Source: Maribacter sp.
GTDB lineage: Bacteria > Bacteroidota > Bacteroidia > Flavobacteriales > Flavobacteriaceae
Direction: 5' to 3'
NCBI GenBank assembly: GCA_011050675.1
Contig: DRFI01000017.1
Coordinates: 186,001-250,000 of the forward strand
DNA length: 64,000 bases
Part shown: piece after piece, positions 45,507-55,591 of the stretch
Position numbering within the stretch: the first letter of the stretch is position 1
How the letters are laid out: each line of letters starts with the position of its first letter
Notes under the pieces: model-generated
What the model was told of the DNA's origin: nothing
What the model saw: the letters and a program-made list of their open reading frames with translations, nothing else
The model's database searches: none
Program-made: the position numbers and the translations under genes

Positions 45507-45649
45507 TTAAAATGGGTTCTGGTTTTTGATCTATTACAACTTACTAAAATTTAACAGGACTAAAAATTTATTGACTAATTATTAGATTGCTTTATAAGAG
45601 TATAGAAAAACTATTGCCTTAAATTAAAATTTCATCGATTTGCATGTGT

Positions 45650-45657
45650 TATTTTTG
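45650..45657 (+). promoter_or_regulatory. -7 promoter box for hemH
   Basis: TATTTTTG is an exact -7 match ending 25 bases before the hemH ATG. No good -33 TTG sits 17-23 bases upstream. Confidence 0.5.
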
Positions 45658-45682
45658 CAAATGAATAACAAACACAAATGCT

Positions 45683-46726
45683 ATGAAAGGAGTATTATTG
45701 GTCAATTTAGGTTCACCTGATAGCCCAACACCAAAAGATGTTAAGCCCTATTTAGATGAATTTTTAATGGATGAGCGTGTTATTGACGCTCCTAAATGGT
45801 TAAGAACTATACTTGTAAGAGGTATAATTTTACAGACCAGACCAAAAAAATCTGCAGAAGCATATGCTAAAATATGGTGGGAAGAAGGTTCGCCATTGGT
45901 GGTGATTTCAGAACGTTTTTCAAATAAGCTTAAGGGAGAAACCGAAATGCCTGTTGCGTTAGGTATGCGCTATGGTACTATGTCCATTAAAAATGCGATG
46001 CAAGAGTTGAAAGATAAAGGTGTTGATGATGTGCTTTTAGTGCCGTTATACCCACATTACGCGATGTCTAGTTTTGAGACTGTTGTAGTGAAGGTTTTAG
46101 AAGAACAAGAGGCTAGTTTTCCAGAAATGAAAATTACCACTTTACCTGCATTTTACAAGCATCCAGAATTTATAAAGGCACTTGCGGAAAGTATAAAAGA
46201 TGGATTAAAAGATTTTGATTACGACCATATTTTATTCTCTTACCATGGTATTCCAGAGCGTCATATTCGCAAAAGTGATCCAACTCGTTTTCATTGTAAA
46301 ATAGATGGCAGCTGTTGTAATGTTAATTCTGTAGCTCATAATACATGTTATAGACATCAAGTTTACGATACTACCAAAATGGTTAAGGCTTATTTGGGTT
46401 TACAAGAAGAACAGATTAGTACTTCTTTTCAATCTCGTTTAGCTGGTGATCCATGGTTAAAACCATATACCGATTATGAGTTTGAGCGTTTGGCAAAAGA
46501 AGGTAAGAAGAAATTAGCTGTTATTACCCCAGCATTTGTAAGTGATTGTTTAGAAACTTTAGAGGAAATCGCTATGGAAGGTAAACATCAGTTCATGGAA
46601 GCTGGTGGTGAGGACTATAAGCATATTCCTTGTATGAACGATAATGAGGTTTGGGTAAAGGTGATGGCAAAATGGGTAAATGATTGGCAAGCTACAGATA
46701 AATTAGATGTTGCTCCAAGTACTTAA
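45683..46726 (+). CDS. hemH: Ferrochelatase HemH
   Basis: HemH puts ferrous iron into protoporphyrin IX, the last heme step. The 347-residue protein has the family features: N-terminal LLVNLGSPDSPTPKDVKPYL, metal-site histidine in FSYHGIPERHI and late glutamates in VSDCLETLEEIAMEG. A cysteine-rich stretch CKIDGSCCNVNSVAHNTCYR (about residues 208-228) is present, as in several flavobacterial ferrochelatases. The metal centre, if any, is not established here. It is a separate transcript from the heme operon, followed 46 bases later by a MATE gene. Confidence 0.96.
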   Translation: MKGVLLVNLGSPDSPTPKDVKPYLDEFLMDERVIDAPKWLRTILVRGIILQTRPKKSAEAYAKIWWEEGSPLVVISERFSNKLKGETEMPVALGMRYGTMSIKNAMQELKDKGVDDVLLVPLYPHYAMSSFETVVVKVLEEQEASFPEMKITTLPAFYKHPEFIKALAESIKDGLKDFDYDHILFSYHGIPERHIRKSDPTRFHCKIDGSCCNVNSVAHNTCYRHQVYDTTKMVKAYLGLQEEQISTSFQSRLAGDPWLKPYTDYEFERLAKEGKKKLAVITPAFVSDCLETLEEIAMEGKHQFMEAGGEDYKHIPCMNDNEVWVKVMAKWVNDWQATDKLDVAPST

Positions 46727-46772
46727 AAGCAATTATTGGAGAATCACTTCTAATTCATAAAACTAAAATAAA

Positions 46773-48158
46773 ATGGCAAACGTTTCCGCAGAACAATTGG
46801 GCACGGAATCAATTTCAAGTTTGCTTATAAAACAGGCATTACCAGCTAGTATAGGTATACTGGTAATGTCGCTCAATGTATTGGTAGATTCTATCTTCGT
46901 AGGTAATTGGATAGGGTCTATTGCCATTGCGGCAATCAATGTTGTTCTTCCAATTTCTTTCTTTATTGGTGCTTTAGGTATGGCAATTGGTATTGGTGGA
47001 GCCAGTATTATATCTCGTGCATTGGGTGCTGATCATAAAGAAAAGGCGCTACGCACTTTTGGCAATCAAATATCCTTTACTATTTTGATTACTACTGTTA
47101 TGGTTGCAGTGGGTCTTACATTTGTAGATACCCTAATTCCTGCATTTGGTGGCAAAGGTTCTATTTTTGAATTTGCTAAAATCTACTATGTTATTGTCTT
47201 ATATGGTGTGCCGTTTCTAGCACTTAACATGATGGGCAATACGGTTATACGGGCAGAAGGCAAACCTAAATTTGCCATGATAGCCATGATTATTCCATCA
47301 ATAGGAAATCTTGTATTAGATTATCTATTTATTAATGTGTTTGATTATGGAATGGAAGGAGCTGCTTGGGCAACTACTATTAGCTACTTTCTTTGTTTTA
47401 GTTATATCCTATATTTCTTTCTGTCAAAGCACTCAGAACTAAAACTGAATCTGCAGTATTTTAAAATTGATTTTTCGATTTTAAAAGAAATTAGTTCTCT
47501 TGGGTTTGTGACCCTTTCTAGACAAGCGGTTGTTAGTATTATTTATCTGTTAATGAATAATATTCTCTTTGATTTGGGTGGCGAGGCAATGGTAGCGGTA
47601 TATGCTATAATTGGTAGAATGCTAATGTTTGCATTGTTTCCGGTGTTCGGTGTTACACAAGGGTTTTTGCCAATTGCAGGATTTAATTACGGTGCGGGTA
47701 AATATGATAGGGTAAAAGAGTCTATCTATACAGCCATAAAATTTGCTGCGATATTAGCAACTATAGTTTTTACCGGACTTATGATTTTTCCAGCGGAAAT
47801 TGCCGGATTATTTCTAAGTCATAAGCCAGGTATGAGCGAATTGGAAATTGCTACTAATTCTTTTGTTTTAGAGAATACACCTTCTGCTATGCGTTGGGTA
47901 TTTGCAGCTACACCAATTATAGCATTACAACTTATTGGAGCTGCCTATTTTCAAGCAATAGGTAAAGCTGTGCCGGCATTATTACTGACATTGTGCCGAC
48001 AAGGATTTTTCTTCATCCCATTAATTTTAATACTTCCAAATTATTTGGGTGAGCTAGGCGTTTGGATTTCTTTCCCTATTGCAGATGTGCTTGCTACAAT
48101 TGTTACTGGTTATTTTTTACGAAAAGAAATCAATACCAATTTGGTTAAATCCACTTAA
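46773..48158 (+). CDS. MATE family efflux transporter
   Basis: The 461-residue integral membrane protein has about twelve helices and MATE features, including the repeated pattern SILVDSIFVGNWIGSIAIAAINVVLPI and ALGMAIGIGGASIISRALGA near the start. MATE proteins use sodium or proton gradients to export drugs or metabolites. The substrate cannot be told. It lies 46 bases behind hemH, so may share its transcript and could in principle export a heme-related compound, though nothing in the protein itself shows this. Confidence 0.93.
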   Translation: MANVSAEQLGTESISSLLIKQALPASIGILVMSLNVLVDSIFVGNWIGSIAIAAINVVLPISFFIGALGMAIGIGGASIISRALGADHKEKALRTFGNQISFTILITTVMVAVGLTFVDTLIPAFGGKGSIFEFAKIYYVIVLYGVPFLALNMMGNTVIRAEGKPKFAMIAMIIPSIGNLVLDYLFINVFDYGMEGAAWATTISYFLCFSYILYFFLSKHSELKLNLQYFKIDFSILKEISSLGFVTLSRQAVVSIIYLLMNNILFDLGGEAMVAVYAIIGRMLMFALFPVFGVTQGFLPIAGFNYGAGKYDRVKESIYTAIKFAAILATIVFTGLMIFPAEIAGLFLSHKPGMSELEIATNSFVLENTPSAMRWVFAATPIIALQLIGAAYFQAIGKAVPALLLTLCRQGFFFIPLILILPNYLGELGVWISFPIADVLATIVTGYFLRKEINTNLVKST

Positions 48159-48218
48159 AAAACAAACCTAAAAAAATATTTATCGTAGGTAGCTTTAGAA
48201 ATACTAAAGAATATTATT

Positions 48219-48359
48219 ATGAATTTTATATTGTCGCAATTAATCGCTTTTTCCATCTTTCTTTTAGCTTGGAAACTTAAGGAATTGATTATCAATCAAA
48301 ACACTTACATGAAACTACTTAAAGAAGATATTTCTACAGCTTCTAGAATTAAGCGTTAA
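48219..48359 (+). CDS. 46-residue small membrane protein
   Basis: ATG at 48219, stop TAA at 48357-48359. The product has a hydrophobic helix (about residues 4-20, ILSQLIAFSIFLLAWKL) and a basic tail ending SRIKR, a pattern of single-helix membrane peptides. A -7-like TAGCTTTA (48190-48197, one mismatch) lies 21 bases upstream and a long hairpin follows at 48421, so it looks like a separate transcription unit. No family is recognised. Its reality rests on coding-like appearance and signals; an alternative is that it is a random short frame. Confidence 0.45.
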   Translation: MNFILSQLIAFSIFLLAWKLKELIINQNTYMKLLKEDISTASRIKR

Positions 48360-48420
48360 TTTTTTGGTCTTGAATATTATAATGCCATTCCAGTAGAAGG
48401 CTTTTGTTTAAAACCTATCC

Positions 48421-48468
48421 AATCCTCAGATTAGATTTTTATTGAATTAAAAATCTAATCTGAGGATT
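48421..48468. terminator. Perfect 20-bp hairpin
   Basis: Arms 48421-48440 and 48449-48468 are exact complements with an 8-base loop. No T-run follows on the right. It most likely ends the small-protein (and MATE) transcripts. The rest of the 48159-48599 gap contains only the small gene and AT-rich DNA. Confidence 0.65.
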
Positions 48469-48599
48469 GTTAATTAAAAAGATATCCATATTGATAATTT
48501 GATAAATGTAGCGTTCCGTAACTCCCAATAAAATCTTAAAATCAACATTTTTACAACTATTTGTTTAATTTTAGAGGAGACTAATATCAAACTATCAAA

Positions 48600-51500
48600 A
48601 TGAAAAAGCACCTTACCAATGCTAGCATTATCATGCTGGCACTTTTACTATTGCCCCTATCCTTGTTATCTCAAAGAAGGAACAAATCTCAAAATAACAC
48701 ACCAACTTATCCAGAAGAATTATATTCTAGTTTAGAATACAGGTCCATTGGTCCGTTTCGTGGTGGTCGTTCTGCTGCAGTAACGGGTGTACCTGGCGAG
48801 CCTAACTTGTTTTACTTCGGTGCTGCCGGTGGTGGAGTATGGAAAACATTGGATGGAGGACGTTCTTGGGATAATATTTCTGATGGATTTTTTGGCGGAA
48901 GTATTGGTGCTATTGAGGTTGCGAAAAGTGACCCAAATGTTATATACGTAGGTGGTGGTGAAAAAACCTTAAGGGGTAATGTTTCATCTGGTTACGGAGT
49001 TTGGAAAACAGAAGACGGTGGTAAAACATGGGCTACTGCAGGATTAGAAAAAAGTAGACATGTGCCAAGACTTCGTGTACATCCTACAGATTTTAATACG
49101 GTATATGCAGCTGTATTAGGTGATATCTATAAGCCAACAAAAGAACGTGGTATTTACAAAAGTACTGACGGCGGTAAAAACTGGAAGCAAGTTCTTTTTG
49201 TAAATGAACAAGCTGGGGCGGTCGATTTGACTTTTGACCCTAATAACCCAAGAATTTTATATGCTTCTACTTGGCATGCGCAACGTACACCTTATAGTTT
49301 AATTAGTGGTGGCGATGGTTCTGCTTTATGGAAAAGTATGGACAGTGGAGAAACCTGGACAGAAATTTCTAAAAATGAAGGTTTTCCTAAAGATACTTTA
49401 GGTATTATTGGTGTAGCTGTTTCCCCGAAAAACTCTGAGAAGGTTTGGGCTATCGTAGAAAATAAAGAAAAAGGTGGCTTGTATCGTTCAGAAGATGGAG
49501 GTAAAACTTGGGCTGTTGTAAATGAAGAAAGAAAAATTCGTCAACGTGCTTGGTACTATACCAGAGTATATGCAGATACGCAAGATGAGGATGTCGTTTA
49601 TGTGTTGAATGTAAACTATCACAAGTCTACCGATGGTGGTAAGTCATTCAATACTTTTAATGCACCACATGGGGATCATCACGATTTATGGATATCTCCA
49701 GAAGATTCTCAACGTATGATTATTGGTGATGATGGTGGCGCGCAAATTTCATACGATGGTGGAGAAACTTGGAGTACTTATTATAACCAACCTACGGCAC
49801 AATTTTATAGGGTTACGACAGATAATTCTTTTCCATATAGAATTTATGTTGCACAACAAGACAACTCAACTTTACGTATAGACCATAGAAGTGATGGGAG
49901 TGCTATTGATGAAAGTAACTGGGAAGAAACTGCTGGTGGAGAATCTGCATGGATAGCCGTAGACCCAAAAGATAATGACATTGTATATGGCGGTAGTTAC
50001 GACGGTTTCTTAACTCGTGTTAATCATAAAAAGAAAACAGTAAGAGGTATAAACGTTTGGCCAGACAACCCAATGGGTGCTGGTGCAGAGGCAATGAAGT
50101 ATCGTTTTCAATGGAATTTCCCTATTATGTTCAGTAGGCATAATCCTAATAAATTATACACCTTTTCTAACTACGTACATGTTACAGAAAATGAAGGTCA
50201 AAGTTGGGAAGTTTTAAGTGGTGATTTAACGAGAAACGATCCAACAAAATTAGGATCTAGTGGTGGTCCAATTACACAAGATAATACTAGTGTAGAATAC
50301 TACTGTACCATTTTTGCAGCGAATGAGAGCCCTTTGAAAGAAGGTCTTCTTTGGGTAGGTAGTGATGACGGATTAATTCATGTTTCAAAAGATTCTGGTG
50401 CTACGTGGGAGAATGTTACTCCGCCAAATATGCCAGAGTGGAATATGATCAATAGTATTGATCCTTCTAATTTTGATGAAGGTACTTGCTATGTTGCTGC
50501 TACTAGATATAAACTGGGTGATTTTCAACCATATCTATATAAAACAACTGATTACGGTAAAACGTGGACAAAAATAACGAACGGTATTCCTTCAGAACAT
50601 TTTACAAGAGTTGTTCGTGAAGACCCAAAGAAGAAAGGTTTGTTATATGCAGGTACTGAAACAGGAATGTATGTTTCGTTTAATGATGGTGCTAATTGGT
50701 CTCCTTTTCAGATGAATTTACCTATTGTGCCTATAACAGATTTAACTATTAAAGATGATAATCTAATTGTAGCAACGCAAGGGCGTAGCCTTTGGATCAT
50801 TGATGATTTAACGGTACTACATCAATTAGATGAAAGTAAGAAGAATTCAAATACCCTTTTGTTTAAGCCAAAAGATTCTTACCGTACAAAAGGTAGAGTA
50901 TCTAAAAAACCTTCAAAAACTGCGGGAGAAAATTTAGAAAACGGCGTTATCACACATTTCTTATTAAAGAACTATATTGAAAAGGATACGGTTCAATTGA
51001 CTTTCACTAGTATGGCAGGTGATACTTTGGCAAATTACAGTACTTCTTCTAAGAAAAAAGATACGAAGCTAGAAGTTAAGAAAGGTGGTAATACATTTAT
51101 TTGGGATACACGTGGTAAAGGTGCTACCAAATTAGAAGGAATGATTTTTTGGTGGGCGAATTTTGATGGCGCAAAAGCGGTTCCTGGTGATTATAAGGTT
51201 CATCTGAATGTAAATGGTACCAATAGCAGTGAAACCTTTACAATTAAGCCTGATCCAAGGGCAGAAAGTTCTGTTGCTGAAATGAAAAAACAGTTCGATT
51301 TTATTACTGATATTAATACCACAATTGAAAACGCACATCAATCTATTAAGAAGATTAGAAATGTGACGGAGCAGTTGAATGCTTTTACAGAGCAATACAA
51401 GGAAGATGAGCGTACAAAGGAATTAGTTGAAAAGGCTAAGACTATGAAAGATAAGTTGGGTGAAGTTGAAAAGGCATTATACCAGACCCAAAACAGAAGT

Positions 51501-51743
51501 GGTCAAGATCCATTGAATTTTCCAATTAAATTGACTAATAAATTAGGTCATTTAAATAGCTTGGTGTCAATTGGGGACTTCCCACCAACGGAGCAAGATA
51601 TTGCGGTTAAGAATGAACTTACAACCAAGATTAATAAAGAGTTGCAAATTTTTGATAGCGTAATTTCTTCAGAGCTTAAAGAATTTAATAAAAGCTTTAA
51701 TGAGCTTAATTTGAATTACTTGTTTATTGACGATAGCAAATAA
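48600..51743 (+). CDS. Secreted Asp-box (BNR/sortilin-like) propeller protein 1
   Basis: The 1047-residue protein has a signal peptide (to LLSQ, about residue 25) followed by eleven or so Asp-box motifs SxDxGxxW (for example [36 protein letters not shown]), each closing a beta-propeller hairpin. Relatives include sialidase-type, sortilin and WD40/YVTN-BNR proteins annotated as glycosyl hydrolases. The last ~250 residues are a different domain with helical coils (FITDINTTIENAHQSI). No T9SS tail and no clear catalytic residues. The adjacent gene is a paralogue. Likely a periplasmic or surface binding protein. Confidence 0.85.
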   Translation: MKKHLTNASIIMLALLLLPLSLLSQRRNKSQNNTPTYPEELYSSLEYRSIGPFRGGRSAAVTGVPGEPNLFYFGAAGGGVWKTLDGGRSWDNISDGFFGGSIGAIEVAKSDPNVIYVGGGEKTLRGNVSSGYGVWKTEDGGKTWATAGLEKSRHVPRLRVHPTDFNTVYAAVLGDIYKPTKERGIYKSTDGGKNWKQVLFVNEQAGAVDLTFDPNNPRILYASTWHAQRTPYSLISGGDGSALWKSMDSGETWTEISKNEGFPKDTLGIIGVAVSPKNSEKVWAIVENKEKGGLYRSEDGGKTWAVVNEERKIRQRAWYYTRVYADTQDEDVVYVLNVNYHKSTDGGKSFNTFNAPHGDHHDLWISPEDSQRMIIGDDGGAQISYDGGETWSTYYNQPTAQFYRVTTDNSFPYRIYVAQQDNSTLRIDHRSDGSAIDESNWEETAGGESAWIAVDPKDNDIVYGGSYDGFLTRVNHKKKTVRGINVWPDNPMGAGAEAMKYRFQWNFPIMFSRHNPNKLYTFSNYVHVTENEGQSWEVLSGDLTRNDPTKLGSSGGPITQDNTSVEYYCTIFAANESPLKEGLLWVGSDDGLIHVSKDSGATWENVTPPNMPEWNMINSIDPSNFDEGTCYVAATRYKLGDFQPYLYKTTDYGKTWTKITNGIPSEHFTRVVREDPKKKGLLYAGTETGMYVSFNDGANWSPFQMNLPIVPITDLTIKDDNLIVATQGRSLWIIDDLTVLHQLDESKKNSNTLLFKPKDSYRTKGRVSKKPSKTAGENLENGVITHFLLKNYIEKDTVQLTFTSMAGDTLANYSTSSKKKDTKLEVKKGGNTFIWDTRGKGATKLEGMIFWWANFDGAKAVPGDYKVHLNVNGTNSSETFTIKPDPRAESSVAEMKKQFDFITDINTTIENAHQSIKKIRNVTEQLNAFTEQYKEDERTKELVEKAKTMKDKLGEVEKALYQTQNRSGQDPLNFPIKLTNKLGHLNSLVSIGDFPPTEQDIAVKNELTTKINKELQIFDSVISSELKEFNKSFNELNLNYLFIDDSK

Positions 51744-51754
51744 TTAATATTTAT

Positions 51755-51789
51755 AATCCTCTCTATTTCTAGAGAGGATTTTTTTTTTT
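51755..51789 (+). terminator. Rho-independent terminator after propeller gene 1
   Basis: A 10-bp perfect stem (51755-51764 with 51771-51780) is followed by a run of about ten T. It ends the first propeller gene; the second begins 41 bases later, so that gene needs its own promoter. Confidence 0.9.
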
Positions 51790-51830
51790 AGTTTATCCAG
51801 AAAATAAATGACAACAACCAAATAACTATA

Positions 51831-54800
51831 ATGAAAAAACTACTACTTTTTTTTATGGCGGTTCTCGTGACTACCATAACTTTTGCTCAGGCTGCTAATG
51901 ATTATTTTCAGCCTTTAAAATATAGAAATATTGGTCCTTTTAGAGGAGGGCGCTCTGTGACGGCAACAGGGGTTATTGGTGATCCAATGACCTATTATAT
52001 GGGAACAACTGGTGGCGGAGTATGGAAAACAGAATCTGCAGGGCAACGTTGGGAAAATATTTCAGACGGTTTTTTTGAATTAGGATCTGTAGGTGCAGTT
52101 TCCGTATCGGCATCCAACCCTAATATTGTTTATGTAGGTATGGGGGAGCATGCCCCTCGTGGTGTAATGACATCTTATGGGGACGGCGTGTTTAAATCTA
52201 CAGATGCAGGTAAAACTTGGAAGAAAATGGGTCTTGAGAAAACCCAGCATATTTCTCGTATCATCATTCATCCTACAAATCCAGAAATCGTTTATGTGGC
52301 TGCGCAAGGGGCACTTTTTGAAGGCAATGCCGAGCGCGGAATCTATAAATCTATTGATGGAGGTAAAACGTGGACAAACACCCTGTTTGTTAATAATTTA
52401 ACGGGCGCGTCCGAGCTTTCTATGGATGCCAATTATCCTGAGATTATGTACGCTGCCATGTGGGAACATCAACGTATGCCGAACATGGTAGTAAGTGGAG
52501 GGCCAGGTAGTGGACTTTATAAATCTACAGATGCAGGCGAGACATGGAAGAAAATTCATAAAGGTCTACCAGAAGAAAAAGGGAAAATGGCTATTTCTGT
52601 TAGTCCGTCAAATTCTAACAAGGTATATGCATTAATAGAAAGTGATTCTAACGCTGATAAAGGCGGTCTCTTCGTTTCTAACGATGCAGGTGAATCTTGG
52701 TCTATGGTAAGTGGAGATAATAGATTGGTACAGCGTGCTTGGTATTATATAGAGGTTTTTGTGGATCCTAATGATGAAGATACCGTGTATGTATTAAGTG
52801 CACCGGCATTACGTTCTGAGGATGGTGGAAAAACATGGGAGAATGTTGAGGTTGCTCATGGAGATACACACGATTTATGGATCAACCCTAGCAATTCTAA
52901 AAATATGGTGTTGGCAGATGATGGTGGTGCTTCTGTTTCTTTTGATTACGGAAAAACGTGGTCTACGCAGAGCAATATGCCAACAGCTCAGTTTTATAGA
53001 ATTAGCGTAGATAATTTATTTCCTTATAATATTTATGGTGGTCAGCAAGATAATAGATCAGTAAGAATAGCAAGTTTATCTACCGGTAGCAGTAGTATTA
53101 CCACTAGAGATTGGACAGATTCTGCAGGTGGTGAAAGTGCATTTTTAGCTTTTGATCCAGATAATCCAAGATATGTTATGGGCGGTCAATATTTAGGGAC
53201 TGTTGAAGTTATGGATATGGAGTCTAAAGCTGCTACTCAAATAATGCAAGCTCCTATTCAATATTTAGGTCGTGAGGCGAGAGACATGAAATACTTGTTT
53301 AATTGGAATGCACCTATTATAGCTTCTACTCATGAACTCGGGACTTTTTATCATGGAGCCCAATTTGTATTTAGAACTAGAGATATGGGTGAAACTTGGG
53401 ATAAAATCTCTCCAGATTTAACACGCGATATCGATGCAAAACAAGGTAACGGTGGTGGTCCATATACCAATGAGGCGGTAGGTGCCGAGAATTACGGAAC
53501 ATTAGCCTATATCTTAGAATCTCCACACGAAAAAGGATATATCTGGACAGGTAGCGATGACGGATTGGTTCACTTGACAAAAAACGGAGGGGAAACATGG
53601 GAAAATGTAACGCCTAAAGGTTTAAAAGAGTGTTTGATAAATGCGATTGAGGTTTCTCCTCATGATCCTGCAACAGCTTATATTGCTACAACTAGATATA
53701 AGTTTAATGATTATACGCCAGGTTTTTATAAAACGACAGATTATGGAAAAACATGGAGTGCAATAAACTCAGGAATCCCTTACGGTGCTTTTACACGTGT
53801 AGTTAGAGAAGACGAGTTTAAAAAGGACTTGTTATATGCAGGTACTGAAAAAGGAATATATGCTTCTTGGAACGGTGGTAAATCTTGGGAACCGTTTCAA
53901 TTGAATTTACCAAAGACCCCAATAACAGATTTAAAAGTTCATAAAGGTGATTTGGTCGTTGCCACATCGGGGCGTTCATTTTGGATTCTTGATGATATTG
54001 TTGCCTTAGGTCAATATCAACCTTCTAAAAAAGGGCTTCAAATTTTGAAACCTAAAGTTGCTTATAATGGTTCTTGGGGTAGCCCATTAAGTGGTAATTC
54101 TGATGAGTTTACGGGTAGCGATGATTTTGAAGGTATCAACCCTGCTAATGGTGTTGTGTTATACTATGAGCTTCCAAAACTAAAGGATAGTTCAGCTATA
54201 ACTTTAGAAATATCAGATGCTAAAGGAAAAGTCATTAGAACTATAACCTCAGAAAAAGACCCTAGTTATAAACCTCATAACGGCGGTAGTGCTCCACCTG
54301 CACCGGTTTTAAGTAAAGAAGAAGGATTAAACCGTTTTGTTTGGGATATGAAATACCCAATTATGCCAGGTATACCAGGTGTTTATATTGAGGCAGGTTT
54401 TAGTGGACATAAGGTTTCACCGGGTTCGTATACCTTTTCTCTAAGTGTCGATGGTCAAAAAGTTTCTACTACAGGAATGATAAAAGAGCTGCCTACTTAT
54501 GAAACTAAACCAGGGCAATATGAAGCTTTTGATACTTTTATGACCATTGCAGAGGCTGAATTGACTTCAATGCATAGCATGGTTAATCAGTTATATGCTG
54601 TTCAAAAAGAGTTGACTGAGGTATTGACGAAAGTTACAGACGCTGAAGTTAAAAAAGAAGGAGAGAAATTACTGGCAGATATGAAAGCATGGGATAATGA
54701 CATGGTACAACGCAAATCTCAAGCTTATGACGATGTTGAAAATTTCTCGAATAAATTTACGGCTGAGTATATATTTATGATCAATCAGACCAATAGTAGT

Positions 54801-54956
54801 ATTCCTAGATTGAATAGGTCTAGTAAAGAGCGTAAAGCTGAATTAGACGTACAATGGTCGGGTTTAAAAGCTAGAGGTAATCAGTTTATAAATACCGCTA
54901 TTCCTACATACAACAAGGTGCTTTGGAATACCGGAATTGGAGCTGTAAGATTATAA
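51831..54956 (+). CDS. Secreted Asp-box (BNR/sortilin-like) propeller protein 2
   Basis: The 1041-residue paralogue of the preceding gene: signal peptide to [20 protein letters not shown] against [16 protein letters not shown], matching numbers of Asp-box motifs ([45 protein letters not shown]) and a similar helical C-terminal part ([26 protein letters not shown]). An extra proline-rich patch ([11 protein letters not shown], about residue 820) marks the linker. The pair probably arose by tandem duplication, then diverged. The second is followed by the hemJ gene after about 60 bases. Confidence 0.85.
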   Translation: MKKLLLFFMAVLVTTITFAQAANDYFQPLKYRNIGPFRGGRSVTATGVIGDPMTYYMGTTGGGVWKTESAGQRWENISDGFFELGSVGAVSVSASNPNIVYVGMGEHAPRGVMTSYGDGVFKSTDAGKTWKKMGLEKTQHISRIIIHPTNPEIVYVAAQGALFEGNAERGIYKSIDGGKTWTNTLFVNNLTGASELSMDANYPEIMYAAMWEHQRMPNMVVSGGPGSGLYKSTDAGETWKKIHKGLPEEKGKMAISVSPSNSNKVYALIESDSNADKGGLFVSNDAGESWSMVSGDNRLVQRAWYYIEVFVDPNDEDTVYVLSAPALRSEDGGKTWENVEVAHGDTHDLWINPSNSKNMVLADDGGASVSFDYGKTWSTQSNMPTAQFYRISVDNLFPYNIYGGQQDNRSVRIASLSTGSSSITTRDWTDSAGGESAFLAFDPDNPRYVMGGQYLGTVEVMDMESKAATQIMQAPIQYLGREARDMKYLFNWNAPIIASTHELGTFYHGAQFVFRTRDMGETWDKISPDLTRDIDAKQGNGGGPYTNEAVGAENYGTLAYILESPHEKGYIWTGSDDGLVHLTKNGGETWENVTPKGLKECLINAIEVSPHDPATAYIATTRYKFNDYTPGFYKTTDYGKTWSAINSGIPYGAFTRVVREDEFKKDLLYAGTEKGIYASWNGGKSWEPFQLNLPKTPITDLKVHKGDLVVATSGRSFWILDDIVALGQYQPSKKGLQILKPKVAYNGSWGSPLSGNSDEFTGSDDFEGINPANGVVLYYELPKLKDSSAITLEISDAKGKVIRTITSEKDPSYKPHNGGSAPPAPVLSKEEGLNRFVWDMKYPIMPGIPGVYIEAGFSGHKVSPGSYTFSLSVDGQKVSTTGMIKELPTYETKPGQYEAFDTFMTIAEAELTSMHSMVNQLYAVQKELTEVLTKVTDAEVKKEGEKLLADMKAWDNDMVQRKSQAYDDVENFSNKFTAEYIFMINQTNSSIPRLNRSSKERKAELDVQWSGLKARGNQFINTAIPTYNKVLWNTGIGAVRL

Positions 54957-54978
54957 CATAGAATCTATTCGCTTTTGC

Positions 54979-54986
54979 TAACTTTG
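54979..54986 (+). promoter_or_regulatory. -7 promoter box for hemJ
   Basis: TAACTTTG matches TAnnTTTG; it lies 32 bases before the ATG at 55019. A second similar sequence, GAACTTTG, overlaps 55005-55012. Confidence 0.45.
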
Positions 54987-55018
54987 AACTTGATTCAAAA
55001 GTTTGAACTTTGAGCATT

Positions 55019-55570
55019 ATGAGCGAGTATTACAATTATATAAAATCCCTGCATCTCATCTTCGTAATAACATGGTTTGCAGGGCTTTTTTATATTCCTA
55101 GATTGTTCATTTATCACATTGAAGCCAATTTGAAACTTTCTCCTGAAAAGGAAATTCTTTCAAAGCAATTAAAGTTAATGACCAAACGGCTATGGTTTAT
55201 CATTACTTGGCCATCTGCAGTTTTAGCAATATTCTTTGCTATTTGGTTGCTTGTCATTTATCCTGGTTGGTTAACACAACCTTGGATGCATGTAAAACTT
55301 GGTTTTGTGCTATTATTGATTTTATACCATTTAAAGAACCATCAAATTTTTAAAAGATTTCAGCGCGATGATATTAGATATACTTCTAACTACATGCGTA
55401 TGTGGAATGAAGGTGCAACTCTTATTCTTTTTGCTATCGTCTTCCTTGTAATGCTAAAACATACCTTCAACTGGATTTTTGGAGTCGTAGGAATCATTGT
55501 ATTAGGTGTATTATTAATGCTAGGGATTAAGCTCTATAAGAGAATTAGAAACAAGAACCCAGAAGCATAA
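55019..55570 (+). CDS. hemJ: Protoporphyrinogen IX oxidase HemJ
   Basis: HemJ oxidises protoporphyrinogen IX to protoporphyrin IX at the inner membrane, the step before ferrochelatase. The 183-residue protein has four or five hydrophobic helices and the family signature (MSEYYNYIKSLHLIFVITWFAG with H12; FYIPRLFIYH; WMHVKLGFVLLL with H91 and K93). The start at 55019 is chosen over TTG at 55010. Its presence explains the lack of hemG or hemY in the window. It has its own -7 box and may be transcribed separately from the propeller genes. It is convergent with the kinase gene, 21 bases apart. Confidence 0.9.
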   Translation: MSEYYNYIKSLHLIFVITWFAGLFYIPRLFIYHIEANLKLSPEKEILSKQLKLMTKRLWFIITWPSAVLAIFFAIWLLVIYPGWLTQPWMHVKLGFVLLLILYHLKNHQIFKRFQRDDIRYTSNYMRMWNEGATLILFAIVFLVMLKHTFNWIFGVVGIIVLGVLLMLGIKLYKRIRNKNPEA

Positions 55571-55591
55571 CAGATCTTAAACTTTTTAGTT

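Noticed and set aside
48421..48468. CRISPR-like repeat
   Set aside because: It is a single perfect palindrome with no repeated units or spacers around it.
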